DNA of 5,767 nt, from assembly GCA_009775535.1 (NCBI GenBank), contig VSPW01000128.1, positions 1 through 5,767 on the forward strand. The letters are read 5' to 3'. Every line of letters starts with the position of its first letter. The stretch's first letter is position 1. The translations under genes were made by a program, and so were the position numbers. The notes under the pieces were generated by a model that saw only the letters and a list, made by a program, of their open reading frames with translations, ran no database searches and was not told where the DNA came from. Below are positions 1-5,767 of this stretch, piece after piece. This stretch comes from Muribaculaceae bacterium (GTDB taxonomy: Bacteria; Bacteroidota; Bacteroidia; Bacteroidales; Muribaculaceae).

Positions 1-66
1 ACCAATGAATCCGCTGAAGAAATGATTGATTTCGCCGCTATAAAATTTTTAATCACTAAAATTTAG
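1..66 (+). other. Unassigned open frame fragment entering from the left edge
   Basis: Frame 1 is open from the left edge to a TAG at 64-66 and would encode about 21 residues, including SAEEMIDFAAIKF. It does not resemble the LRR units that begin about 35 bases later in another frame. It could be the tail of a neighbouring gene, a leftover of the missing 5' part of the LRR gene, or chance. It is too short to identify and is recorded mainly because it lies at the point where the LRR frame loses continuity. Confidence 0.2.
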
Positions 67-1858
67 ACAATCTCTTAGAACTGTAACATTAGGTAAATCC
101 GTTAAGCATATCTTTGGTTCTGCATTTGCTAATAACTCAAATCTTGTTGAATTTAATTTTAATGATCGAATTGAAACTATTGGGCCTGGAGTTTTTCAAT
201 CGTGCTCCTCATTAACAGAAATTAATATACCTATTTCAATATCTACTATTCCTTCATCCGCTTTTCAAAAGTGTACTGGATTAGCAAAAATTGAATTGAA
301 CGAAAATATTACTTCTATAGAAGAATGGGCCTTTTGGGGATGTTCTAATTTACAAAACGTTTCAATAAAAGGTGGAATTGAAAAAATCCCTGATAATTGT
401 TTTGCTTATTGTGATAATCTTATATCTTTCTCATTGCCAGAAAGTGTAACTTCTATTGGTGAATATGCTTTCGAGCATTGTACAAATCTTAAAGATTTTT
501 GTTTCAATGATAAATTAACTATAATTGGTAAATATGCTTTTAGAAGTTGCCATTCTTTGAATTTTGAGATGATTTCTCCGTCATTAACAGAATTAGGTAT
601 TGGTGCCTTCCAGTATTGTACTTCATTGAGTTCTATTGATTTACCCATCGGCATAAAATCTCTTACATCATGGGTTTTCTCAGGATGTACGAATTTAAGA
701 GATGTTCATATTAGCCAATTAATGAAGTATATTGGAGATGAGACTTTCGAAAACTGTTCAAAACTTGACGTAGTTTATGTAGAAGCACTTACTCCTCCGA
801 CTTTATATTACTCTGCATTTTCTAATAGTTACCCTGAATATATAACTCTTCATGTTCCTGTAGGGACAGAAGAATTATATAGCTCAGCCGATAATTGGAA
901 AAAATTTGGTAATATTATAGGAGATTTAAAAGTTGACATTATAATTACCGATATTACTTTTAACTCAGGCTATAAGAATATCTATCCATTAGATTCATTT
1001 CAAATCGAACCATCAATTACTCCATTAAATGCTACAAACCAAGTTTTGAAATGGACTAGTTCTAATAATGATGTCGCGACTGTAGATGAAAATGGTATCG
1101 TTAAAGGGATTAATCCCGGATCTGCTTATATAAAGGCAGAATCCATAGATGGATCAAATATTTCAGCAACTTGTACAGTAAATGTTAAAACGCCTGTTAC
1201 GGGAATCAAGCTAAGTGAAGATAATGTGACTCTACCCATTGGTGAGGGGCATTCCATCATTGCTACGATATCTCCTAATAATGCAGATAATAATATTCTA
1301 TTATGGGAATCCTCAGACCCGTCTATTGCCTCAGTTAGTCAAAACGGATGGATTTATGCTATCAAAGAAGGAGAGACTAAAATTACTGTTTCATGTGCCG
1401 AAGGGCCTAAGGTTTCATCAGAATGTATTGTAAAAGTAGTAATTCCTGTATCAAATATTATTCTCAGTTCTGATATAGTAGATATTTTGATTGGTGATAA
1501 AGAAACAATGGGCGTAACTATTATACCGAATAATGCTTCTAATCAATCAATAATGTGGGAGTCTCTTGACCCATCAATCGCATCAGTAGTTGATGGAGTA
1601 ATTACTGCCAATCACATAGGAACAACATCTATAATAGCACGTGCAAAAGATGGTTTTGGAGCACAGACAGAATGTAGAATAAATATTGTCGATGAAAGTG
1701 GTATTGAGGAAGTTATATTTGATAATAATACAGAGGTAAAGATATATACTTTAAGCGGGATTTGTTTATACGAAGGCTTAATTAAATATACGAACCTCAA
1801 ATCAGGATTATATATTATAAATCAAAATGGTAAATCAAAAAAAGTACAATTAGAATAA
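53..1858 (+). CDS. BspA-like leucine-rich-repeat protein with three Ig-like (Big_2) domains and T9SS-like C-terminal tail, 5'-truncated
   Basis: This is a surface or secreted protein of the BspA-like LRR class, a family linked to adhesion; the ligand cannot be told. In order: ten LRR units (101-790) with the pattern I..I...AF..C..L; a cap typical of these proteins with PPTLYYSAF, then LHVPVG and WKKFGNI (about 791-930); three Ig-like domains (about 932-1192, 1193-1444, 1445-1690), with the Big_2 hallmark repeated as WTSSNNDVATV, WESSDPSIASV and WESLDPSIASV; and a tail (1703-1855) with VKIYTLSG and LKSGLYIINQNGK, which resembles the type A T9SS sorting signal. The stop is TAA at 1856-1858. The frame is open from 53, but in-frame stops at 23-25, 41-43 and 50-52 close it upstream. 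There is no ATG or GTG before the repeats; the only alternative, TTG at 296, falls inside the repeat array. No signal peptide is present. The N-terminus is therefore missing, by truncation, frameshift or misassembly. Base composition is clearly more AT-rich than rhuM-fic or secA, suggesting separate ancestry. Confidence 0.85.
   Translation, partial: SLKFRQSLRTVTLGKSVKHIFGSAFANNSNLVEFNFNDRIETIGPGVFQSCSSLTEINIPISISTIPSSAFQKCTGLAKIELNENITSIEEWAFWGCSNLQNVSIKGGIEKIPDNCFAYCDNLISFSLPESVTSIGEYAFEHCTNLKDFCFNDKLTIIGKYAFRSCHSLNFEMISPSLTELGIGAFQYCTSLSSIDLPIGIKSLTSWVFSGCTNLRDVHISQLMKYIGDETFENCSKLDVVYVEALTPPTLYYSAFSNSYPEYITLHVPVGTEELYSSADNWKKFGNIIGDLKVDIIITDITFNSGYKNIYPLDSFQIEPSITPLNATNQVLKWTSSNNDVATVDENGIVKGINPGSAYIKAESIDGSNISATCTVNVKTPVTGIKLSEDNVTLPIGEGHSIIATISPNNADNNILLWESSDPSIASVSQNGWIYAIKEGETKITVSCAEGPKVSSECIVKVVIPVSNIILSSDIVDILIGDKETMGVTIIPNNASNQSIMWESLDPSIASVVDGVITANHIGTTSIIARAKDGFGAQTECRINIVDESGIEEVIFDNNTEVKIYTLSGICLYEGLIKYTNLKSGLYIINQNGKSKKVQLE
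101..790 (+). repeat. Ten tandem 23-residue BspA-type LRR units (69 bp each)
   Basis: The units follow with no insertion or deletion: starts fall every 69 bases from 101 (for example VKHIFGSAF, IETIGPGVF, ISTIPSSAF, ITSIEEWAF, IEKIPDNCF, VTSIGEYAF), ending at 790. Conserved positions are a hydrophobic first residue, I/L at position 4, a Phe at position 9, usually Cys at 12 and Leu at 15. At DNA level the units are well diverged, so the array is old rather than a recent slippage expansion. The first unit has NN in place of the C-containing motif and unit 7 has a degraded end (LNFEMISPS). Confidence 0.9.
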
Positions 1859-2009
1859 TAATTAATCGATAAATAAAACCTATTGGAACCGAGCTTTGTG
1901 TATAGCTTCAGGGAGGGCAACACACTCACAATGATAGGAGTTTTACCGTGCATCAGGCCTTTGATGTGATTGAAAAATATAAAAAGCAACTAACAGTCTA
2001 GTTTTAAGT

Positions 2010-2027
2010 TGATAATGAAATTTATCA
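2010..2027 (-). terminator. Weak AT-rich hairpin just downstream of rhuM-fic
   Basis: TGATAA (2010-2015) pairs with TTATCA (2022-2027) around a 6-base loop, starting about 10 bases past the TAA stop of the minus-strand gene. There is no clear GC stem or T-run, so it may be chance. The rest of the convergent gap 1859-2036 holds no recognisable gene or strong terminator for the LRR gene. Confidence 0.2.
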
Positions 2028-2036
2028 GTTATAATC

Positions 2037-3035
2037 TTAGTTATTCTTGTTGATGAGGTTGACGATTACTTTGACCATTGTGTCCTTTTCTTCGGTGCGG
2101 CTTTCGGCTATCATCAGGGTGAGGGCGACAAGAGTATTGTCGGCGATGCGTTTTGAGCCGTCTTCATTATAAAGGATGCCGTTGCCGTTGAGGAACCACA
2201 GGAACAGTGTGGCGGCAATGCGTTTGTTACCATCGCTGAAGGAGTGGTTCTTGGTGACAAGATACAGGAGCATAGCGGCTTTTTCCTCCACTGACGGATA
2301 GAGGTCAACGCCGCCGAATGTCTGGTATATCTGACCGATGGAACTCTTGAAGGAATCGTCTTTCTCGTTACCGAACAATGTGCTGCCGCCGAATTTCTCG
2401 TGAAGCTCACGGATGACCTCCATCGCATTTTCGTATGTGGCATAGAATGCCTCTTTGCCGGTAGTGTCCTCAATCTTCAGCTCCTGATAATCGTAGCGGT
2501 CAAGGGTGTCAAGTGCGTAGGTGTAATCTACAACGACATCGAGCAGCGAGCGGCTGTTCTCTGTCAAATTCTCCTGATTCTGTATGGTACGGCCCAAAAC
2601 TTTGACCAACTGGCTCAACTCGTCATATTTCTGTGCGGCAAGCCGCTCGTTGATGGCGTAGCCTTGTAAAAGGTACTGTTTCAACACCTGATTTGCCCAC
2701 ATACGAAATTCGGTGGCGTTCTTGGAGTTAACACGATATCCAACTGAAAGTATGGCATCAAGATTATAGAAATTGGTTTCTGTCGTTTGAGTCTTACCTG
2801 CTATCGCACCATGTCGAGTGGTTGTTTCCATTTTGGAAATAACCATATCTTCCTGAAGTTCGCCTGACGCAAAGATGTTCTTAAGATGTTTGGAGATAGC
2901 TGGGACTTTTGTTCCAAACAGTTCCGCAATCTGACGCTGAGTAAGCCAGATTGTATCCCCTTTGACTCTTACATCTATACGAGTGTCTCCCTGAGGGGTC
3001 TGATATATTACGAGTTGAGAATTATTCGTTTCCAT
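2037..3035 (-). CDS. RhuM-family / Fic-Doc fusion protein, 332 aa
   Basis: This joins an N-terminal RhuM-type region to a C-terminal Fic/Doc catalytic domain, an architecture known in bacteria as 'virulence protein RhuM/Fic/DOC family'; about 330 aa is its usual length, so it looks complete. Numbering from the ATG at 3035 (M1): a winged-helix-like segment with IWLTQRQIAELFG and VPAISKHLKNIF (about 29-55), a RhuM core with TTETNFYNLDAILSVGYRVNS (split here as TTETNFYNLD then AILSVGYRVNS, about 84-105) and FRMWANQVLKQYL (about 110-122), a helical linker, then Fic (about 185-325) with the active-site motif HSFSDGNKR at 264-272. His264 would be the catalytic base, Asp268 the metal ligand, and the Asn and Arg bind phosphate. 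Lys replaces the second Gly of classical HPFxDGNGR, as in phage P1 Doc, which phosphorylates EF-Tu; classical Fic enzymes attach AMP. The substrate here is unknown. A TTG two codons upstream (3041) extends the frame but lies inside the -7 box, so ATG is preferred. No antitoxin-like partner gene lies beside it; the gene stands alone next to an integrase relic. The stop is TAA. Confidence 0.93.
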   Translation of the reverse strand: METNNSQLVIYQTPQGDTRIDVRVKGDTIWLTQRQIAELFGTKVPAISKHLKNIFASGELQEDMVISKMETTTRHGAIAGKTQTTETNFYNLDAILSVGYRVNSKNATEFRMWANQVLKQYLLQGYAINERLAAQKYDELSQLVKVLGRTIQNQENLTENSRSLLDVVVDYTYALDTLDRYDYQELKIEDTTGKEAFYATYENAMEVIRELHEKFGGSTLFGNEKDDSFKSSIGQIYQTFGGVDLYPSVEEKAAMLLYLVTKNHSFSDGNKRIAATLFLWFLNGNGILYNEDGSKRIADNTLVALTLMIAESRTEEKDTMVKVIVNLINKNN

Positions 3036-3038
3036 ATA

Positions 3039-3046
3039 CAAAGGTA
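3039..3046 (-). promoter_or_regulatory. Bacteroidota-type -7 box TACCTTTG for rhuM-fic
   Basis: Reading the minus strand, TACCTTTG fits the Bacteroidota TAnnTTTG consensus and is followed by TAT and then the ATG. No good TTTG is visible at the -33 position. Transcription would begin at or within a few bases of the ATG, implying a leaderless or nearly leaderless mRNA. There is no room for a ribosome binding site. Confidence 0.6.
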
Positions 3047-3077
3047 ATATTTTTTTGTTTACAGTAGAATATGTACA

Positions 3078-3249
3078 TCAAAAGGAAATATCCGGCAGGG
3101 AATCTATGGCTTCTCGTTTGAGGGAATCGACAACGATGGTGTATTTCTCAGTATGCTTGAGTCCGGCGTGGCCGAGAAGGAAAGGCAACGGTTTTGATAT
3201 TGACTCCGTTGTTGAGCAGATTGACTGCGAAAGAATGCCTAGGTGATGT
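3078..3249 (-). pseudogene. Tyrosine recombinase (phage-type integrase) C-terminal remnant, frameshifted and truncated
   Basis: The minus strand encodes the last part of a tyrosine site-specific recombinase in two frames. Upstream frame: TSPRHSFAVNLLNNGVNIKT (R at 3238-3240), the box II region with the catalytic Arg. Downstream frame: FLLGHAGLKHTEKY, with the second conserved His region and the nucleophile Tyr (codon 3141-3143), then VVDSLKREAIDSLPDI and a TGA at 3078-3080. One surplus base in the TTT at 3181-3183 separates the frames; removing one T restores AFLLGHAGL. The usual His three residues before the box II Arg is Thr here. Everything N-terminal to TSPRHSFA is gone, because the IS66 remnant starts at 3250, and no integrase-like sequence reappears beyond 3780. 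It cannot be functional. It probably once mobilised an element carrying the adjacent rhuM-fic gene, but that link is inferred from position only. Confidence 0.85.
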
Positions 3250-3270
3250 GTAAGTATCCGATAAAGTAGG
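3250..3270 (+). repeat. IS66 remnant terminal inverted repeat (transposase 3' end side)
   Basis: Reading the plus strand, this starts GTAAGTATCCGATA and ends AAGTAGG. It matches the reverse complement of 3760-3780 at 19 of 21 positions; the mismatches are at positions 7 and 15. It directly abuts the integrase remnant. Confidence 0.8.
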
Positions 3271-3330
3271 GTGACAATTAAGATGTGGTGGGGTAGGACG
3301 TGGAATTGGTGAGATGTGATATAGGGATAT

Positions 3331-3711
3331 TCAGTGGCTGTTTGTGGAGGCCGATTCCGGAGTCCAGTTTCAGGGTAGGAGTGTGTGGAGCTTAGATGTG
3401 CGGCAGTCGTTGATGCAGCACAGTATGTCGGTGTGCCATCTGTGGGAGTTGTGTCCGCACAGCCGTCATGTACCTATGAGAAAATATATCCTGGCTGCGT
3501 CACGGGCGGCTTGGTGTGAGCTGCAGAAGAGATAGTTTTTACGCCATTTGTAGAACTAGTGTTCCGTCAGGCCCTCGCGACTGTAGGACGTACTAGGAAG
3601 TTCCCCGCTGGCGAAATAGCGCTCTATAACGGGATACGCCGTCGCCTTGGTTAGCCTTGCATATCGCCTGGAGAACGCCGACTCTTCATTATCTGTATTC
3701 GTTGTTACCAT
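3331..3711 (-). pseudogene. IS66 deletion fusion: first-ORF start joined in frame to transposase C-terminus, with three nonsense codons
   Basis: From an ATG at 3711 one frame runs 126 codons to a TGA at 3331-3333, broken by TAG (3556-3558), TGA (3466-3468) and TGA (3370-3372). Residues 1 to about 57 resemble the small helix-turn-helix accessory protein (TnpA type) of IS66 elements: RYFASGELPSTSYSREGLTE, a stop where Gln fits, then FYKWRK. From about residue 58 the sequence becomes the C-terminus of the IS66 DDE transposase (TnpC): NYLFCSSHQAARDAARIYFL, IGT-stop-RL, HRWHTDILCCINDC and LHTLLP-stop-NW, closely paralleling the family pattern NYLFaGS...AA..YSLIGTCKLNG, WLtDVL and LLPhNW. The middle of the element was therefore removed with the frame kept, and the stops came later or independently. 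It is not expected to make a functional protein. Confidence 0.8.
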
Positions 3712-3726
3712 ATTTTATTTTTCCCA

Positions 3727-3734
3727 CAAAGTTA
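3727..3734 (-). promoter_or_regulatory. -7 box TAACTTTG upstream of the IS66 first ORF
   Basis: Reading the minus strand, TAACTTTG fits the Bacteroidota TAnnTTTG consensus, 15 bases upstream of the ATG at 3711 and inside the right-hand inverted repeat. The -33 region is not convincing. It probably drove the IS genes when the element was intact and may still give a transcript toward the integrase remnant and rhuM-fic. Confidence 0.45.
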
Positions 3735-3759
3735 ATTCAATGACGATACTTCTAAAATA

Positions 3760-3780
3760 CCTACTCTATCGGACACTTAC
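3760..3780 (-). repeat. IS66 remnant terminal inverted repeat (first-ORF side)
   Basis: Reading the minus strand, this starts GTAAGTGTCCGATA and ends GAGTAGG, the partner of 3250-3270 with two A/G differences. The first IS gene starts 48 bases further in, a normal position for this family. Confidence 0.8.
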
Positions 3781-3869
3781 ACTACACCAATGTATTACCA
3801 GAAGGCTAACTTACCATACTACAAAGTCCAAGACTCCGTAAAAAATATATAAGTCAGACGGGCCAATCA
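3781..3869 (+). other. Spacer with no recognisable feature
   Basis: These 89 bases lie between the IS66 remnant and the secA terminator. All three minus-strand frames were read for the missing N-terminal part of the integrase and none shows it. No promoter or repeat stands out apart from a short outward extension of the IS inverted repeat at 3781-3788. Confidence 0.5.
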
Positions 3870-3925
3870 ACAGATAAAGACAACGGGGCTATGCCGTAAT
3901 GCACAACCCCGTTGTCTTTATCTGT
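3870..3925 (-). terminator. Rho-independent terminator of secA, perfect 19-bp stem
   Basis: The left arm 3870-3888 (ACAGATAAAGACAACGGGG) is the exact reverse complement of the right arm 3907-3925, with an 18-base loop. It begins 12 bases past the secA stop. The GC-rich inner stem (CAACGGGG) is followed by a T-rich outer stem in the secA direction and an A-rich one in the other, so it can act on both strands. It would also insulate secA from plus-strand transcription entering from the mobile region. Confidence 0.88.
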
Positions 3926-3937
3926 ATTTATGACCGA

Positions 3938-5767
3938 TTACATTCCCTGTCCGTGACAGTTCTTGTACTTCTTTCCACTGCCGCATGGGCAGAGGTCATT
4001 CCTACCTACTTTAGGAGCAGCCTTCATTGGCATGGGCCGCTGCTTTTCGCCCTGCTGTGCCGAGGCAGCACGGCGCTGTTCGTCCTCGCCGGGAAGTGAG
4101 CCTTTTGATGTGCGGTAGTTGGTGTAGTCACGGGGCATATCCGGTGCGGCCTGTTTGACTTCAGGCTGACGTGCGGGTGCGGCCTGCTGCTGTGCCCCTG
4201 AATTTGACCCAGAAGCCGATACTGATGTCGAGGTGTTGCCTTGTACGGCATTGTTTGCCGGACGCAGGTATATCTGTCCTCTCATCAACGCAGACATTGC
4301 CTTCACATTTAGACTGTTCAGCATATTCTCAAACAGGTGGAACGACTCAACCTTGTAGATAACCAACGGGTCTTTCTGTTCGTATGACGCATTCTGTACA
4401 GACTGACGCAACTGGTCGAGCTCTCGGAGGTGCTCCTTCCATAGCTCATCAATAGTGACAAGCAGGATTGCCTTATGCCACTCCTTTACAACCGCACGGC
4501 ATTCTGTATTGTATGCCTCGATAATGTCTACACGAAGATGGAACACACGTTTGCCATCTGTAATCGGAACGACAATAAGGCCTTTGGCCTGACGCTCCTC
4601 GACCCATTCCTTTATCACAGGCATGGCCACTTCCTGTATACGTTTGCTCTTACGGTCAAGCGCATCTGTGGCCGCTGCATGTATCTTTTCAATTACATCT
4701 TCCTTTGACATATTGCGGAACTGTTCCTCGGTAAACGGCGTCTCAATAGAGAGGACCTTGAACAGTTCAAGCGTCAAATCGGGATAATCGTTCTGCTGGT
4801 CATATGTGTTTACTATATTTTCAACGATGTCATAAAGCATATTCGCTATGTCGATACCAATACGCTCCCCTTTGAGGGCATGGTTGCGCCGTGAGTATAT
4901 GTAGGTACGCTGCTTATTCATGACATCATCGTATTCAAGCAGGCGCTTACGTATGCCGAAGTTGTTCTCTTCAACACGTTTCTGGGCGTTCTCAATGGCG
5001 TGGGTCACCATTTTCGACTCAATCATCTCCCCTTCCTTCAAGCCGAGCGTATCAAGCATCTTCATCACACGGTCGGTTGCGAAAAGGCGCATCAACTGGT
5101 CCTCGAATGACACATAGAATACGGAAGATCCAGGGTCGCCCTGTCGTCCGGAACGTCCGCGCAACTGACGGTCGACACGCCGTGACTCATGACGCTCCGT
5201 ACCAATGATAGCAAGGCCGCCTGCATCCTTTACTTCCTGAGGAAGCTTGATGTCCGTACCGCGGCCTGCCATATTTGTAGCAATCGTCACAGTGCCAGCC
5301 TTTCCGGCAAGAGCCACAATGTCAGCCTCTTTCTGATGCAACTTGGCGTTAAGGACGTTGTGGGGAATATTGCGTAGCTTCAACATACGGCTAAGGAGCT
5401 CCGATATCTCGACCGACGTAGTGCCTACGAGCACCGGACGTCCTTCGCCAACAAGACGTACGATCTCGTCAATCACTGCCGCATATTTCTCTTTCTTGGT
5501 CTTATACACGCGGTCGTTCATATCCTTACGTGCCACAGGACGGTTGGTGGGAATAGTCACGACATCAAGCTTGTAGATATCCCACAGCTCACCGGCCTCT
5601 GTCTCGGCCGTACCGGTCATACCGGCCAGCTTATGGTACATACGGAAGTAGTTCTGGAGAGTGATGGTGGCAAATGTCTGCGTCGCGGCCTCTACCTTGA
5701 CGCCCTCTTTTGCCTAAATGGCCTGATGAAGCCCATCGCTGTAACGGCGTCCCTCCATAATACGGCC
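3938..5767 (-). CDS. secA: Protein translocase ATPase SecA, C-terminal two thirds, interrupted by an in-frame TAG
   Basis: SecA is the cytoplasmic and membrane-associated ATPase that pushes preproteins through SecYEG. The gene enters at the right edge with GRIMEGRRYSDGLHQAI, then TAG (5714-5716) where the family has Glu (AIEAKEGV), then continues without a break for 592 codons. Positions numbered from the in-frame ATG at 5641 (M1): MTGTAETEA (8-16), end of the first nucleotide-binding fold; second fold with LVGTTSVE (71-78), NMAGRGTDI (123-131) and QLRGRSGRQGDPGS (159-172, arginine fingers); helical scaffold and wing (about 195-400); two-helix finger with WKEHLRELDQLRQSVQNASY and EQKDP (401-425); a low-complexity Ala/Gln/Ser/Pro linker (about 463-543); and a zinc-binding tail with CPCGSGKKYKNCH (551-563; C551, C553, C562, H563). 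The last codons give GQGM and TAA. The ATG at 5641 is not the native start: a product from there would lack Walker A and B, the preprotein-binding domain and most of the first fold. Either the TAG is a sequence error or this copy is broken. No frameshift is seen elsewhere. Confidence 0.95.
5714..5716 (-). other. secA: In-frame nonsense codon (TAG) in secA
   Basis: The flanking codons read HQAI and AKEGVKVEAATQ, both strongly SecA-like and in the same frame, so this is a substitution, not an indel. E. coli SecA has AVEAKEGV at this point; GAG to TAG is a single G-to-T change on the coding strand. Confidence 0.85.

Larger units (their letters stand above)
3250..3780 (-). mobile_element. IS66-family insertion sequence remnant, internally deleted (about 531 bp)
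   Basis: The element is bounded by 21-bp terminal inverted repeats with 19 identities, both starting GTAAGT, the GTAA tip known for IS66-family ends. Inside, one minus-strand frame begins 49 bases in from the right repeat and joins a first-gene-like N-terminus to the C-terminal end of an IS66 transposase. Intact IS66 elements are about 2.5 kb, so most of tnpA, tnpB and most of tnpC are lost. The flanking 8 bases (GGTGATGT at left, ACTACACC at right) are not a direct repeat, so no target duplication survives, consistent with a later deletion on the secA side. It could be transposed only by a helper copy elsewhere. Confidence 0.8.

Noticed and set aside
296..1858. TTG at 296 as the start of the LRR gene
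   Set aside because: It lies inside a regular repeat array that continues three full units upstream in frame, and the resulting protein would have no signal peptide.
1903..2001. Short plus-strand frame ending VHQAFDVIEKYKKQLTV
   Set aside because: The tail looks protein-like, but it is only about 30 codons, has no good start and matches no family I can name.
2037..3035. Fic self-inhibition motif (S/T)xxxE(G/N), for example S312xxxE316 near the C-terminus
   Set aside because: The residue after Glu is Lys rather than Gly or Asn, and such a loose pattern is expected by chance in a Glu-rich tail.
3055..3246. Plus-strand open frame of about 63 codons
   Set aside because: It is opposite the tyrosine recombinase remnant and has no family resemblance.
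3344..3535. Plus-strand open frame of about 63 codons
   Set aside because: It is opposite the IS66 transposase remnant, which has clear family motifs on the minus strand; the plus-strand product is unrecognisable.
3938..5641. A separate short SecA-like protein starting at the ATG at 5641
   Set aside because: SecA coding continues in the same frame upstream of both this ATG and the TAG; the ATG is an internal methionine (NYFRMYHKL).
3556..5716. TAG reassigned to an amino acid, suggested by TAG at a Gln-like position in the IS66 relic and at a Glu position in secA
   Set aside because: Only one TAG occurs in nearly 1,500 codons of otherwise intact genes, ordinary Gln and Glu codons are abundant, and the IS relic also carries TGA stops and is plainly decayed.

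Overview
The window is a piece of a Bacteroidales chromosome. Three things point there: a SecA with the Bacteroidota-type C-terminus, a BspA-like leucine-rich-repeat/Ig-like surface protein ending in a type IX secretion (T9SS)-like tail, and two TAnnTTTG-type -7 boxes directly upstream of genes. A gut family such as Muribaculaceae or Prevotellaceae would fit, but the sequence alone does not settle the family.

Layout, left to right. (1) 53-1858, plus strand: a visibly AT-rich BspA-like protein with ten exact 23-residue LRR units, a cap, three Big_2-type Ig-like domains and a T9SS-like tail. It has no start codon or signal peptide; stops close its frame just upstream, so it looks 5'-truncated. 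(2) 2037-3035, minus strand: a complete RhuM/Fic fusion protein with a Doc-like Fic motif, probably expressed from a -7 box only three bases before its ATG. (3) 3078-3780: a mobile-element graveyard. The C-terminal end of a tyrosine recombinase, with a one-base frameshift, is cut off exactly where an IS66-family remnant begins. That remnant is about 531 bp, has 21-bp terminal inverted repeats, and has lost its middle, so the start of the first IS gene is joined in frame to the last part of the transposase; three further in-frame stops have accumulated. (4) 3781-3869: nothing recognisable. (5) 3870-3925: a perfect 19-bp hairpin, the secA terminator. (6) 3938 to the right edge, minus strand: the C-terminal two thirds of SecA, with an in-frame TAG at 5714-5716 where the family has glutamate.

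How it fits together: secA is a core gene and its terminator marks the edge of the conserved backbone. Everything to its left looks accessory: an integrase relic, an IS relic, an orphan RhuM-Fic gene and an AT-rich, truncated surface-protein gene. The inference is a decayed integrative island next to secA in which the RhuM-Fic gene is the one cargo gene that remains intact. No CRISPR array, tRNA or rRNA was seen. The best candidate for unexplored biology is the RhuM-Fic protein; the most striking anomaly is the nonsense codon in secA.
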